The translations under genes were made by a program, and so were the position numbers. From the NCBI GenBank assembly GCA_039720395.1, contig CM077820.1:49771425-49835424 (forward strand): a stretch of 64,000 nt of DNA. Direction: 5' to 3'. Position 1 is the stretch's first letter. Each line of letters begins with the position of its first letter. Of this stretch, positions 1 through 14,400 are shown one piece after another. This stretch comes from Liquidambar formosana (taxonomy: Eukaryota > Streptophyta > Magnoliopsida > Saxifragales > Altingiaceae). Below the pieces are notes generated by a model. It worked only from the letters and a program-made list of their open reading frames with translations. It searched no databases and had not been told where the DNA came from.

Positions 1-3000
1 AATTGCAAAGAGTTGAACATCGACAAAGCATCTATAGAAAATACAGACTGAACAAAAGAACATACTTCTTCAAGAAACTCAAAATCCACAAAAGCAGTCC
101 CTGCTTGAACATTGAGAGAGCCTTCCTTGTTCAAAGCATCAAAACTTGATATTGTATACCCCTTGGGAAGAATACCCAGCAAGTAGGCAATCAAGAAGTG
201 GCCAGCTTCATGCTGCATAAAAATTGTACCCAATGGTTACTTCATGATGAGAGAAACCATTCTCATTAAAATGTGACTAATGTTCAGACTTGTACCAAAT
301 GGTTAAGAAAACACAAGTAGAATCAAAAACAACTGTACCTCTATGAACACTAATAAAAATATGCATCTTTAAACGCATAACATTTATATATATACTGTTG
401 GCCCTAAGGATATTTGACCAAGGGCATATCCGAGATTTTGATAATAACAAAGGATCGATGTTTGCACTAATAATTCGAATGATTATCAAAGCTAGGTAAA
501 CAAGCATATGGATCCAAACAAAGCTCAAAGACATATCCATGACATGGCACATCAAGCACATGATCAAGACGTCAAGGACAATCAAGCATAACACCATATG
601 AGCATAGAAAGCACGTGTAGACCTACAAACACTCAAGACCAAGCTAACAACATCAATGAAGATTCTTAGATAGCTATGAGTGAGATTTTAGGTTATCAAT
701 GTACTTGATTGCTCATATAATCGCTCCATTAACCTAGATGGACCTTAGGACCCTTGGGTAAATAAATTTCATCACTTGGATAAGACCTAAGTTGATACAA
801 ATGAACTTGATTGATTAAAACTTGTGTTAAAATCACTATAGTTCATTTTTGCCCATTTCAATCAACTCATTCTCCATTTCAGTCGACTCATTTGATCAGT
901 AGAGGTCCCCTATTTTGTCTTCTGATTCTGCCTAAATCAATCCACTGAATTCTCAATTCAGTCGACTGATTTTGCGAAATCAGATCTCCAACGGCTAGTT
1001 TTTGAAAGGTTGTTGGGGCATTTAATGTCACCAAACGGCTCTTTCTTAGCATTTATTACCCCAAACAGTCATACTCATATTGCCTATATAAACAATGATT
1101 CAAATGCATTTATGATTACCAATACAAGAGCATTCAATGTTATCAATCTTCTAGCCCTAGATTCATAAAAGAGAATTCATTGAGCGATCAATTAGAAATG
1201 AGCTGAGCTATTAAATTCTGTATTATTCACTCTTGAAGAGAGTTTCCTTGTACATAATCTCATCTCTACAATCTTATAATCAAGGGTTGGTGATAACCCC
1301 AAGTTTGGCACTTGAAGAAGTGTTGTTGAGCAAGCGTTAGTTGAAGACACTTGATTTGTAAAGGTTTGCTGCTCCACCTTGAAAGAGAGTAATAGTGGAT
1401 TGGTGAATCCTCAAGTGAGCTCTTGAAGCAATGACGTAGGCGAGAAGGCTGAACCTCGTTAAATCTTATGTTTGCATTCTCTTACTCATTCTCTTTATTG
1501 CTTATTATTGATATTTCTCATAGTTGCAATAATCTGAATTTTAGATTGTAATCATAATTTTTAATTAGCTATAAACCCTATTCAACCCCTCTAGGGTTGT
1601 ATTCTTGGGATAACATATACATATATAAAGAAAAAAAAGGCAGCATCAGTGTCATCTATGTGTTCATGTAAAATAATTTCTGCAGTGTTTATGGAATAAT
1701 ACATAGCAGGATGCCAAAAAATAAAAAGAGAAAAAAGTATAGAGAGACATCTTACTTGAATCACTCTATTATGGTACTTTTGGCTAAAGGTGTGCCCAAT
1801 TGTGTCAACAACCAAGCTACCAACTCCTCCATTAAAAGAGATCTATGAACAACCAATTTGATAAGATACTAAACAATTCGCAGATGTCAGTAATTTCAAT
1901 CCACTATCAATAATTAATCAAGATTTGAGTTGGCCAGCTATTCAAACAAAAAGGGTTAAAACTTATTTAAAATGGGAAAAACTTACATAGCTCTAAGGAG
2001 AGTTGTTGAATGGTACATAAGTTTTTTCCTTATTTATCTGAAATTCTGTTGGTAAAAGTGCATCAATAATAGAGTGTTGTAAACTACATAAAAATGATAT
2101 TATTTCATTTCTTTTTCAAATCCGTGATTGTAAATACTCTTTTTACTTTTTCATAACATTAATTCAGTCTATGTGGATTTCTTTTTTACACTTACCTTTA
2201 AATAAATGTCCTCGTTTCTAAATTTTTGTTATCACCTCGGCTTTCTAATAACAAAGTATTTCTGTATTTTACATGAACTCTTGAGTGCAAGCGTTATGGA
2301 AATCAAATTGAAACTGTTCATTTTCATGTGGTGACATTTTTTTTTATTTGCTCCCATGTGATATCTGAACAGCCTGAAAAACATAGATATTCATACTTGT
2401 GCATTTGAGGAGATTTGAAGCTTATGGGCATAAGCATGATAGTTGTATACAACATGGTGCAAAATTATTAGATTTGACCAGAGGTTACCACTGACTATAA
2501 AATGCACGTAGAATGGTGGCATATATGAGCATTTTTTAAACCCAACTAAAGATAGCATGCTTAAGGAGGACAATGATATTTTCTTATTATCCCCGCATAG
2601 TGCATGCCTACGGACAACATCCATATTTTCTTTTCAAGTAGATAGAAATAAAAATGAAAAATCATCAACTTTATCAATAGAACGACCAAAAAAAAAAAAA
2701 AAAACCTTTATTAATAGAAACTATGTCAGCATCTATATTGATATCCAAACAATACAATCAAGGCCATAAAACGGTAATCATATTCAGTGGAACATTGTTC
2801 AACAAGTCAGTTATCAATTAAGTTGTCTGTTAAACTATCTAATTGTATATGTACTTCGGAATTTATGGGATAGACATTTGTGAACCAACAACCAACGCAA
2901 GGGAAAATGGAAACTCTTTCCACCCACCATATGACATAAATCAATGAAAAATACTCTCCATTCCTCAAGACATAGGTATCAGATTCAGCAACTCTAATAA

Positions 3001-4560
3001 AATTTGTGCTTCATTGATTTCAAATCAAAGCCAATTACAAGTGCTCCATTTCCAGGAGATGAAGACAACTCAAACCTAGCTCAAGAGGAATTCCGAAATG
3101 TCAATAATTTTCTTGAATAAATCATATTCATAAGGGAAGGTTGTGAGGGAGAGAGAGCGCTTGGGGGTGGGGGAGTGTAGTTTCCAAGAAGTTCTGAAAG
3201 GTATTTCTTTAATAAAGGGAAAAATGAAAAACCCACATAAACACAATTAGGGACAAGTCATGTACAAAGCAAAAAAAAACAACTACAAAATTTCAATGCA
3301 ACCATATCAGAATTTTAACAATGTAATGGAGACAATTCATATATCTTAACCTTTTCCAACAATAACATAATATGAATGTAGAATACAAAGCGTCAGCAAG
3401 AACTTATAATTACCAAATCCAGAGTCCATAGAAACAACAACCCCAGAGATAAATATAGGGCTTGTTGTGGGCCAAACCCAGACACTCTCCATGCAGCAAG
3501 CCCTCCTAAGCCAGCAGCAAGCTGCAGATTTCTTTCTATAGAACCAAGTGTTGTGTCTGTTGGCGATAGAAGAGATGCAGTTTCTATTCCATTCAGTTTT
3601 AGTTCATCCAAGCTGTAGAGTCTCTGTGGTACCTATAAAATTAATTTATAGGGGAAAAAAAAAGCAATTCATATGCACTTCAGACAAACAGGTTATGAGC
3701 ATGATGAAATCCACCAACCTAGCCAAAAAAACATGGAAAGCCAAGACATAATTGGGCAAAATAAACACATTCAACATTATCTTATCCCATTTTATATAAC
3801 TAAATTGCCCAAAATTCTTATTTAGAGAATGCAGCGAATTATAAATGACCATTTCTTTTCCAAAATTTATACCCAGGGAGCCATTCATCAACAGGCCATA
3901 TCTAGGATTTTGCATATCCCAACCAACAATCCTAATCAAAATTTTAGATCCTTCTCAATATCCAAGTGGGTCAGCCCCGAATCTCGATTCACCAATGTAT
4001 GTGAGCTTCCCAAAACACAATTCAGCAAGCATAATTCAGTAGACACACTGAATCTCACTGGCTCTCAAGAACCAAGAGACCAATACTAATCATTTTGACA
4101 TGCCCATCTTTACTCCTCAAATTGACTGACACAACCATCACTTTTTCCTTTCGTTTCGATACAAGAGAATTATCATTAACTCATGAATTTCAGTCAGTTT
4201 AAGAATAGGAAGTCGGGACAAATCAATTCACAAGAGCAGAATTCCTAACTAACACCAACCAAAATTAAAAAAACATATGAGGAACAGATAAAATGCTTCT
4301 GGTTACAACTGGGACAGTTAAAAACCAATCACACGAACCTGCCGAGCAGCGCCGAAACATCGAAGGCCTCCAGGCTTGCCCTGCAAATCCTTAACGAGAG
4401 ACAGTGCTGCCCTCTCATCACCCTTAGCAAGCTCCTTATCCACTTGCTCCAACACTTGTCGCCGTGATAGACTTAGCTGAGATGAACTCACAATTGTAAG
4501 AGTGGGAAGTCTTAGACTGGGAGGAGACGACAAGCTTGCATAATAAACGACGGTGCCCAT
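1..4560 (-). CDS. Chloroplast FtsH/M41-like zinc metalloprotease homologue (5' part, partial)
   Basis: Four coding exons, all joined in phase 0: 4560-4339, 3632-3414, 1842-1756 and 212-66. The next donor (GTATGT) starts at 65 and the rest lies left of the window. The 225 residues seen start with a Ser/Leu-rich, transit-peptide-like N-terminus, followed by a conserved region around residues 70-85 (ARQVPQRLYSLDEL), a hydrophobic stretch near residues 105-147 (probable membrane segments), then NRVIQHEAGHFLIAYLLG. HEAGH (about residues 177-181) is the zinc-protease signature. From memory the sequence matches the plant 'stress regulated protein' family (At5g27290-like, related to VIR3), which is chloroplast-targeted and FtsH-like; I see no AAA ATPase domain in this part. 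Inference: thylakoid-membrane protease-like protein. Two introns exceed 1.5 kb; the 213-1755 intron contains a solo LTR. The start at 4560 is chosen because the transit-like N-terminus begins there. Family confidence is good; the exact substrate is unknown. Confidence 0.88.
396..1615 (+). mobile_element. Solo LTR (probably Copia type) with 5-bp target duplication
   Basis: The 1,220-bp element begins TGTTGG and ends ATAACA (short inverted TGTT/AACA ends). It is flanked by a perfect 5-bp duplication TATAC at 391-395 and 1616-1620. A TATA-like motif (CTATATAAA) near 1083 fits an LTR promoter reading in the plus direction, opposite to the host gene. No internal retrotransposon domain or second LTR is present, so it is a solo LTR left by recombination between LTRs. 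The Copia assignment is a guess from the terminal sequence; the solo-LTR call rests on the ends and the duplication. Confidence 0.8.
1843..3413. other. Large intron of the metalloprotease gene, no recognised content
   Basis: AT-rich intron between the second and third coding exons. I see only poly-A and poly-T tracts (for example 2688-2702) and no coding or clear transposon signal. Confidence 0.6.
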
Positions 4561-4673
4561 TCAAAGAAACTGCAACAACGAAAGATACCCAGCTTGAATT
4601 ATATGCGTGGAAGAGTTTTCAAAATACAGACATGGCTTCGTTCTCAACCACGCAATATGGATAATTACAATGG

Positions 4674-4704
<31 letters not shown>

Positions 4705-6125
4705 CGAGTTCACAAATTTTTGTCCTACGTAAGCGTCTTCAGCAGACACAACTAGGAAACAGCGACCATATTACTAACATGCCCTTTATTTCACGGCTTA
4801 ATGACGGAAGAGACCTTGACTGCAGGTACGATACAGCCATAATTATTGAGCTCGTTGAGACGTTGGTTCACCCGTTAAAGATCAAACAAAAGAGGACTTC
4901 TGAATGGCTACCCCCGGGGTACCATAGAAAAAGATAAAAGACGGAAACAATTGCCTATACATTCACCTTTTCAGAAGTAACTTCCAAGAAAGATGTTTTA
5001 ATTATAAATTTGTAGTAGCTTATAGTAGAGTTAGTAGTCAATTTGTTGCAAATCAATAATCAAAGATCCTTCTTAGGAATTACTGTAAAAAAGATGAATG
5101 TATAAGTAATTGACCACAACCGAGACAAAGAAAGGGGCATTGTTTCTATGAAAGTATGAAGTATAGATTTTGGCAGGCCTAAACTTGACAAAAAGAAAAA
5201 TTGAGGTACAAATTTGGGTTGTTCTCCCCTCCCTCTCTTGGGTCAATTGAAATATCCATACCCTAATCAAATTCATTGTTGCTAAATGAAAATACCATGC
5301 TTACCATTGAAATCTCAAACTCTCAATATAAGCTCCACATGAGCCTCACATCCTATTAATGCTTAGACGGTAGACCCAACCCAAATTCAACCTACATGGA
5401 TAACAATACTCAAATAAACTTCATACTGCCTTAACAAATGAGAAGGGCAGGATACTAGCTGGCTGCTTCCACAATCTCTACTTGAGTCCAATCACCACTA
5501 TCGTTTTCCAGACCATTTGACATGCCTATAGCAGGTCCATAAGCTATTTTTCTCCCCCTGTTTCCTTGGGTGAAACTTGAAAGGGTATTATATTTTATTC
5601 AAATCACGAAATGTTCGGTTCAGCATCTGCTTAAAGGGCATAACATAATCCCGTAAATCAAGCTCCACAATATTCCTCAATTGATAGGAAGCAAAAAAAA
5701 CACCTCCTGACTACAGAAAATACCCAACAGGCAGCCATCAGCTTTGATCTTTCTACACTAGAGAACAAACACCAACACCGAAATCTTGACCTCTAGCAGC
5801 CATTACAGAAAAATAGAGGGAAATGATCCTTGCAGGAAAACAAAGACAAATCAACGTAGCCAAGCCGAAGACTAACATCATTGACAAAGAAACATATTAT
5901 CCAGGTTAACAATTTGGAATAATTCTTGCATATATCAATCGTCAGCTGTAACATTTCCATTTCCATTTCCATACGTAGAGATATTTGACAATTAAAGACA
6001 AAAGATATCACTGGAAATCTTGGATGATTGATTCATAACCTAAAAAGATGCAGATTCTTAACCATAAAGGCAAAAAAAACATATTTTACATCTATAACCA
6101 CCAACACTTCCAAAAGAGTGAACTC
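4561..6125. other. Intergenic: metalloprotease upstream region and H2A.X downstream region
   Basis: Contains a (GA)n microsatellite at about 4679-4704, which on the minus strand is a CT-rich leader just upstream of the protease start. The rest is AT-rich sequence with no supported gene. The part next to 6126 should include the H2A.X 3' UTR. Confidence 0.6.
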
Positions 6126-7051
<926 letters not shown>

Positions 7052-7156
7052 TCAGAAGCCCTAGCCCTAACCCTAGATTTGATGATAGGAAGTTTCAGGG
7101 GAGAAAGAGAGAGATAGGTTTGATTCGGAATGGTGTAGTAGAGGGCAGGGTTTGGG

Positions 7157-7242
7157 CTTTATATAGAAAGCGAGGGTGAGCGGTGATTGGTCCGGAAGAG
7201 TTCACGAGGATTGCCAGCGTGGCAAGTGCTTTCGTTTCGCGG
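7157..7242 (-). promoter_or_regulatory. H2A.X promoter: TATA box, CCAAT box, E2F-like site
   Basis: Upstream of H2A.X on the minus strand lie CTATATAAAG (7157-7166, about 130 bp from the ATG), a CCAAT box in GGACCAATCA (about 7183-7192), and a WTTSSCSS-type E2F match TTTCGCGG (7235-7242 on the plus strand). The leader also has telo-box-like CCCTAACCCTAG repeats near 7060-7078. E2F control would fit S-phase or damage-linked histone expression. This is motif matching only. Confidence 0.5.
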
Positions 7243-7249
7243 CAAAGGA

Positions 7250-9165
7250 ATTTTTAAAGTGTTTCTTCTCTCTTCTCGATTTTTGAGTGGATTTTCTCTT
7301 TCCGCGGGTGTTTTAATTTTCTTTAAACAATTCTACAAAACGACTGCGTATTGAGACAGTGATACGGCATCGTTTTCCTTGAGTGCCTCGGATGTTTTTA
7401 TCCTTCTTTCTCCACATTTTTACCAATCTTGGACAATAACAAATAGTCATAAATTTGGTCCTCTCACCCCATATTGCAAATAACGTGGTCAATGTTTAAA
7501 TAACTTGCCCCTAAGTATAGTCGTTTTGATTAATTTTGGGATTTGAAAAGTATTTAACATGGGAATAATCCATAATTCAAGAGATGAGGGATGCTATTCA
7601 CAGTCGTGATTCTTGAATCATCGCATTGTAGTTGGACCATGTATAACACATGTACACATAAATAACATAACTAATGTAATAGTAAATTACTCCTCTCTCT
7701 TTTTTTCTTTTGTAAACAAATAAACAAATCATATTTTCTCTTTTATTCACTACAACGACAAATAATCAAATTATCACTATATTTATTCGCTTTTCTATTT
7801 CTTCTTCCAAGTATAGGATAAACTCAAGGGGTTATGAGTCTTTTTTTACCAACTGGGGCCCTCCCTTCACCACCCCATGGCCAGGGGGATGGTTTACAGG
7901 GTTCATAACTATTCCTCTTACTACAAGATGAATCACAACATGACAGTTCAAACGTTACAACTGTGGATAGCATCTCTCTTCAAGAGTTATTAAAAAATAT
8001 GATAGAAATCATTCTCCCAAATAAAAAATTTTTAAAAAATTATGGATAATTTCAAATGAGAAAATAATGCAAGTTAATGTAATAAAAACAATGTATTGTC
8101 ATTTTGTAACTATTTGCAATACTTTAAGAGTTTTCGAACATAATTCATGAGTCAATCATAATATTAAGGATATACTTAAAAATTTTAAAAATTTATTGGA
8201 ATGTACTTAATAAATTCAAGTTTTATGCTATTTGGGTTGTGTATGGTAATTCACAGAGATAATTAAAATTCAACTAGAAGGGAGATTATAACTAGAAGCA
8301 AGAGCTCCCTAATTGAAACATACAAGTGACGGGTCGTCGGTGCAACATTAAAGCCTGTTTTTTTAGATAGAGGATGTAACCATTCTAAGGAAGAAATCAT
8401 ACCATTTGTAAGATTTGCACTCCTAATCATCGAACTAAATATATGTGATAATATAATATTTTCATATTAAGACACATTAAAAATATGACCCTTCGAGGCG
8501 ATGACTCGGGCGCCCCAATCCAACCGTTGCCTAAGATAGCCGAAGTTCAACATAATCCTCTAAATTATCTAAATATTTCATGTTAGAATATAGTTTATGA
8601 GAGCATTCCTCCTACCATGTTGAGGACTTTTTATCTGGTTTTCTAAGAGCCCAGATCACATGGTTGAATCACTCTCCCAAACAAAAGTTGCCTAAAAAAT
8701 TATTGTAGCCGCAGCATATTAGAGCTTTAATTGTTGAGATAGAAAAGATGGAATGGAAGCATTGGAAGCCTTGAGAACTCAAATTTGGACTAGTGGACCA
8801 AAAGTTAGAGATGGGCTTGGTGAAGAATAGTTCCACTTCCACCAACACCTTCACCATCATCCGTTGGGCACTCTAAGCCCAAACCATGGCCACACTTCAA
8901 TAGTTCAATGGAAGGTCTCACAAAAGAATTGCAAAGATGATGAAGGGTTTTGGGGGGGGATTTAATAGCAAACAGAGAAGAGAAACCATTTGATTTATGT
9001 GTGTAGGTTGATGTCGTGGTTATGAGTGTGTATGTACGTGCACGCATGTAGTAATAAAATGGGTTCCACCATGCCCTGGATTAGGTATTGTGGCTCACTA
9101 GCCCTCTGGGAAGCAATGTTTTGGGTTCCGATTATGTCCAGGATAATTTAGGTGACACCCTCTAT
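7250..9165. other. Intergenic AT-rich region
   Basis: No supported gene. There are homopolymer runs and a weak inverted motif (GTTATGAG near 7831 and TTCATAAC near 7901). The ORFs around 8669-9047 show no recognisable domain. Confidence 0.55.
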
Positions 9166-9170
9166 TACCT

Positions 9171-10156
9171 GGCCTAAGGCCTTGTTTGGGAAAACTGTAG
9201 CTTTTGCTTTTAGGCAAAAGTAGAAGAGAATCAAAAGTTACGAGTAGCAGAAGAGAATCGGTCTCTGTTTGGAAATTGTATTCAAAAGTACTGTTAGAGC
9301 TAAAAGTGATTTTTTGTTTGTTTGGAAAGAACATTTGTTGTAGCTGTTATAACTCTAAATTGACTGAACTCCCTTATAATAGATGTTTTTTTTTTTTTTT
9401 TTTTTGGTGACTATATTTGGTATTTGTAGTGAATTTATTTATTTATTTAATATTAATGATTGGGGGTACCCTAGGCCGTACTCTTATCGAAATTTGAGCT
9501 CAGATTAGAAGTGAGACGTCTCATAACCACACGAACAACAAAAGCGGCGAGACATCAAAATGATAACCTTTAGAAAACACATACAAGACTTGACCTCTCG
9601 ACTAACCCCACAAAAGTGTATTACTAGGGATTTTGCTTACGTTTTTATTTTATTTTATTTTTTCCTTGCTTAAAACAAAGAAAAAAAATAGAGCACGAAT
9701 TGATATTTAAAAAAAAAATTTCCAACAAGTATAAATCAATGAATGTATGAAGGGAGAAAAAAAAATTTTGAAGTTTAAATTAAGATCCTACGGGTCCAGG
9801 TTAGTTGAAGTTACCAAGATATTGATGCTGATAGGAGAGAGGAGCACAGCAACAAGAGAGGAGAGGACTTGGGTTTAAAGTGGGGTTATTATCGTTTTGT
9901 TAAAAGATATGGATGAAAAAAATTGTTTCCATACTCAAGCATTGAGTATAGTTTTGGAAATATGAAAAGTTATTAAAATCCTCCGCAAAAGCTAACACCA
10001 GCTTCTGACTAAAAGCTGAGGGTAGTTTGCTTATTATAGAATCACTTTTTGAGCTTACAAGTGATTTTGATTTAGACTACCAAACAAGACCAAAAGTGAT
10101 TATAAGCTTTAAAAGTGATTTTGGACCATCTAAAAGCTTAGCCAAACAGGGCCTAA
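9171..10156. mobile_element. hAT-like non-autonomous element
   Basis: The ends are inverted: GGCCTTGTTTGG near 9178 and CCAAACAGGGCC near 10142-10153. Many subterminal copies of AAAAGTGATTTT/AAAATCACTTTT-like motifs occur (about 9300-9315, 10040-10140), as in hAT elements. GGCCTAA occurs at both outer edges (about 9171-9177 and 10150-10156), a possible target duplication, but this overlaps the ends, so exact borders are uncertain. No transposase is visible. Confidence 0.6.
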
Positions 10157-10550
10157 CTTGATGAGTAATTAGCTTTATTAAAAGTGTTCTTGAAGTAATT
10201 TCAGAGGCCGATCTTATCAACCCCTCTTGATTCCAGGCTTCTAACATTTGTTTTGAAGACCCTAAACATCAAGGCCTTTTCTGGCACTTGTAGTTCGCAT
10301 GTGGACTGTGATAATGGTCATGAGAAATGGGCCAGCGTGGGCCTGTCCTTTAAATGGGTTATTGGATTTGGGGCTGAAATCCAAAGATTAGCAGAGCTCA
10401 TACCGTATTACAACCTGATAGCTCTTACCTCCATCTAAAAGATCATATGGTTTACTCACTTACTTGTTTTTGTTAATAAAAGGCAGCGTCCAATGTTGCA
10501 ATTAAAAGACGGCTCCCAAACTCAAGCATCTAGAGGTTGATTATCCTAGT

Positions 10551-10962
10551 AAGGGGGCCTCTGCTGGCACCCAAAGACTTGCTTTTTATCTCATAATTAT
10601 TTTACAGTTTAAAATTTTATGAAAAATATAAAAAAAATTCATTAAAAAAGACCACATAATCTATTAGAAAACATCATTCTGAACAACTTTGTAGAATCAA
10701 GTTTTTCTAAAATTTATCGTTTAAGTGGATTTTTTTGCCATTTATGAAACAAAAACTATATATTGCCAAAAAAATTCACTTAAACAATATATTTTAAAAA
10801 ATTTTATTCTAAAAAGTTATTTAAAATGATGTTTTCTAGTGGATAGCGTAACCGATTTTTTATTTTTATAACAAGTTATCATATTTTTCATAAAATCTTA
10901 AAGTATAAAATAAGTGGGGATGAAAAGTAAGTCTTGGGGTGCCCACAGAGGCCCCCTTCAAG
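10551..10962. mobile_element. Long-inverted-repeat MITE, copy 1
   Basis: Nearly the whole 412 bp is an inverted repeat. The outer arms AAGGGGGCCTCTG...GGCACCC and GGGTGCCCACAGAGGCCCCCTT match each other over about 50 bp. The inner core (TTTTATGAAAAATATAAAA, GAAAACATCATT, AAATTTATCGTTTAAGT) recurs in the copies at 11035, 32012 and 55495. No coding capacity. Confidence 0.75.
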
Positions 10963-11034
10963 TAGAGCTAGGGGTAGGCTAGGCTGGGCTTGGGTTGGGT
11001 TAAATTCACTCATCTTCCAAATCTAATTTATTTA

Positions 11035-11435
11035 GGGTCCGGATATTGCAACCCTTTCAAGTGATTTCCTCACCCCAATTACTTTATTTTTTAAAGATTT
11101 AAGAAAAATATAGGAGGTTTTTATGAAAAGTGGCCACTAAGTCCCCTAGAAAACATCATGTTGAACAACTTTTCAGGAAAAAGTTTTTCCAAAATCTATT
11201 ATTTAAGTAAACTTTTTGGCTATTTATAGACCCTATTTCATTTTTGACCAAAAAATTCACTTAAACTATAGATTTTGGAAATACTTTCTTCTGTAAAGTT
11301 GCTCAAAATGATGTTTTCTAGTGGACTACGCACGCGGCCACTTTTCATAAAACCTTTTATATTTTTCTAAAACTTCTTAAAATTAAAATTAGTGGGGTGA
11401 CGAGATTACTTGAAGGGGTTGTAATATCCGAACCC
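11035..11435. mobile_element. Long-inverted-repeat MITE, copy 2
   Basis: The arms GGGTCCGGATATTGCAACCC and (inverted) GGGTTCGGATATTACAACCC match, and the homology continues through the CACCCC motif. The core is shared with copy 1, 70 bp to the left. The flanks ATTTATTTA (11026-11034) and ATTTTATTA (11436-11444) are only loosely alike, so no target duplication is claimed. Confidence 0.75.
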
Positions 11436-11436
11436 A

Positions 11437-14400
11437 TTTTATTATTTATGATCAGCTCACAACGGACCCAACATGTGAAAGTTCAGAAAGATGAATAGAA
11501 ATACTAGTTTTGGATCTTTGGTTTAGAGCTTAACACGAACCCAATAATTTACAATCAGCTCGGGTTTGGGTTATTCAAAACCGACCTATTTAGATGAAAG
11601 CCTGCAAAATACTCATTTACTTTTGACAGGATTCGGAATGGCAACACAACGGGTTTGGGACAGGGCTGCCATTTCCCGAATGCCAAGCCCACCAAAAATA
11701 CCTCAACCTGTTCCCATCCCAAAGCCATCTAGCCAATGTGGGACCTTCATTTTGAATCTCTTCAAAAGATGCCCAAGCCCATCCCATAAAGTTGTTCCAG
11801 ACTCAAGCCCACATAGAGAGAGAGACAGAGAGAATATGTAAAAGAAGCCAAAGGAGATTAAAGAGAAAGGGAAAGGTGAGGTGATCAGTTTTGATCCATA
11901 CACACATAATAATAATAATAATAATAACACTACCCTCTTGGGATTTTGGCTAAGGGTGGGTTTTTGATATTTTGTATTGAAGTTTGATGGATGGAAAGGG
12001 TTAACCCACAAGAAGCCAAAAACTGTTCCTAGTTGTTGACCTAACGCGAATGCTTCCAAAACCACTGTGGCCTGCACAATTATAGAAAAGTCCATAATGT
12101 AGAACAATGACAGTGAAGTTTGAAGACAGTGACAACAGAAACTTTGCTTTTAAGTACCTGTTTGGTTTATAACTCAAATAAAGCTTTCTTGTCTTGTTGG
12201 GAAAAAGAAAAAAAAAATGAGAGAAATGCTAAAGAATAGGGGCACCCACATGAGTTTATGGATGAGCTCTTTTGGATATTCCCCAAATTCTAAGACACGC
12301 ACTCACTTATGTTAGATGAAGGATCTTATAAAAATTTAATGTGTTTGCAAAGTTTCATTATAAATTAAATATCATGTGGTTTAGTTATATGTACATATAG
12401 ATCGAAGTTTAATAAGTATATTTATATTCTATACTAAATTGATCAAGTCTTATACTCTTATTTACAAAATTGATCAGGTCTGAGATGTCTTGAAAATTTT
12501 GAAATTGATAGCACGGTTTATACTCGTATGGTTTATTTCGGATCTGATCAAAACCCTAGATATATATATATATTTTATTTATTAGAGTTTGACCAAAATG
12601 TCCGGTTAACCTATTTTCGATTGATAATCAAACAGACTCAATGTGATTAATTTGATAACATGACTTGTATTTGCGTGTCCAAAATAACTAAAAAAACATT
12701 AGAGAGTTCATAGCAAAAGGAAAGAGGCCTTGATCAAAAGAAAAAGAAAAAGGAAAGGCAGCTCTCTTTATAGTAGGACTCCAAGAATATTACTAATTGT
12801 TTTTAAGTTTGGATGTCAAAACATGGCTTGGTTAGATGTTTCATAACTCCAACTAGGAAAAAGAAAGGTTGTCTTAAATTTTCATAACTTCAGTTAAAAA
12901 AAATTGACTGAACAGTATTAGAACTTTTTGTGAAATTTGACTGAAAAATATATATAAGCAAGTAAAAATCAAACTTAAAGAGTTAGATGTAAATACAGTA
13001 ATTCCCCACAAAATGTGCATATAATAATTAATGGATTGCATAAGAGAGGAGGCAAGAATAAAGTCACTTATCCAAAAAAAAGGAAAAATGAAGTTGATTG
13101 CTACTGGATGAAGCTTGTGAAAAAGGCACTAAAACCTTTTTGTACTTTTAAACACGCAATAAAAAATAAAAAATAAAAGAAAAACATGTTTTTTAATTGT
13201 GTTTTTAAAAAGATAAACCAAACAGACCCTTGTAAAGAGATAGAAAGGCGTGGCACATGCACAGCCACCTTCGTATAGGACAACAGATAAGTCCAATTAT
13301 GACGTAGAAAGTGCATGAAGCGTGCCTCTCGTTCATTTTCTTAACTTTTTTTTTTTTTTTTTTTTTTTTTGTCTGCGAATTTTCTTAACAATTTTTTTTA
13401 CTACCCTTTCAAATTTAATTATAACTTAAAAACCCCATATATATTTTTAGGCATTCTTTTCATACTTATAATTTTCCTCGCATCATATTTATTTATTTAT
13501 TTATTTTTAAACTTTTATAATTGTTAGAAAATAATTATATAAAAAGTTGAAAAAAGAAAGCAAGATATTAAATAGGATAGTTCCCGACAATTATTGGATC
13601 TAAGTGGTCACTTATGGCCACTATAGGTAGATGTTTTGGATTTTATATATTTTTCTCAATGACAAAAAGAAAAAAAAAAGTTTACTCGAATAAACCTTTT
13701 TTTTTTTTTTTGGGGCTAGGAGTATTGTGATTATCCACGTGTTGAGATAAAAAATGTGTGAGCAATGGGATTTTTGTCTTGTGTCTATGCTTGCTTATGT
13801 GTCAAATTTGTATACGTGGCAACCTTTGGAACAATAGAATCTCATCATTTATAATGGTCGTGTATGTAGCACAATATGACCAGCACCTTAACTCCCCTTG
13901 GAAGACCAAGGCCGAAGGTAGCTCACCTAGTCCATGGGGTGGGGCAAAATTATCTATCATGAAAGATAGAATGCATATATCTATGCAGCATTTATACATA
14001 TTTTATGAAATAATTTTTTCCATTGGTGGGATGATTTCTTATTCTTCTATCTTTCTTTTTTCTTCAAATTTTTTTTTTTTTTTTGTTAGCCGGCAGGAAT
14101 ATCTAGATTTTCAATCCAATTAATCATGGGTAATGCTACATTTACTAGTTGGATCCACCGAATCTATTAACTAGTTGATATGGAACCTACTTTTTTAACA
14201 ATAAAAGACATGATTTTTTTCATTAACTTATTATAAACTTACCCCCATGCATAAATCGATATACAAAACCGGTTATGGATAACAGCACCACCTCCTTTAA
14301 ATTAAGATGGACCCAAAACAAAATGAGAAATCAAAACCAAAAACTATTAAGCAGTAACCAGTGAAGGAGCATCTTTCACTCACATCATTCTACATGCCTC

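Noticed and set aside
11703..12107. 134-aa minus-strand ORF
   Set aside because: Contains a poly-Leu stretch from an (AAT)n repeat and a GA-repeat translation; no family match or splice context.
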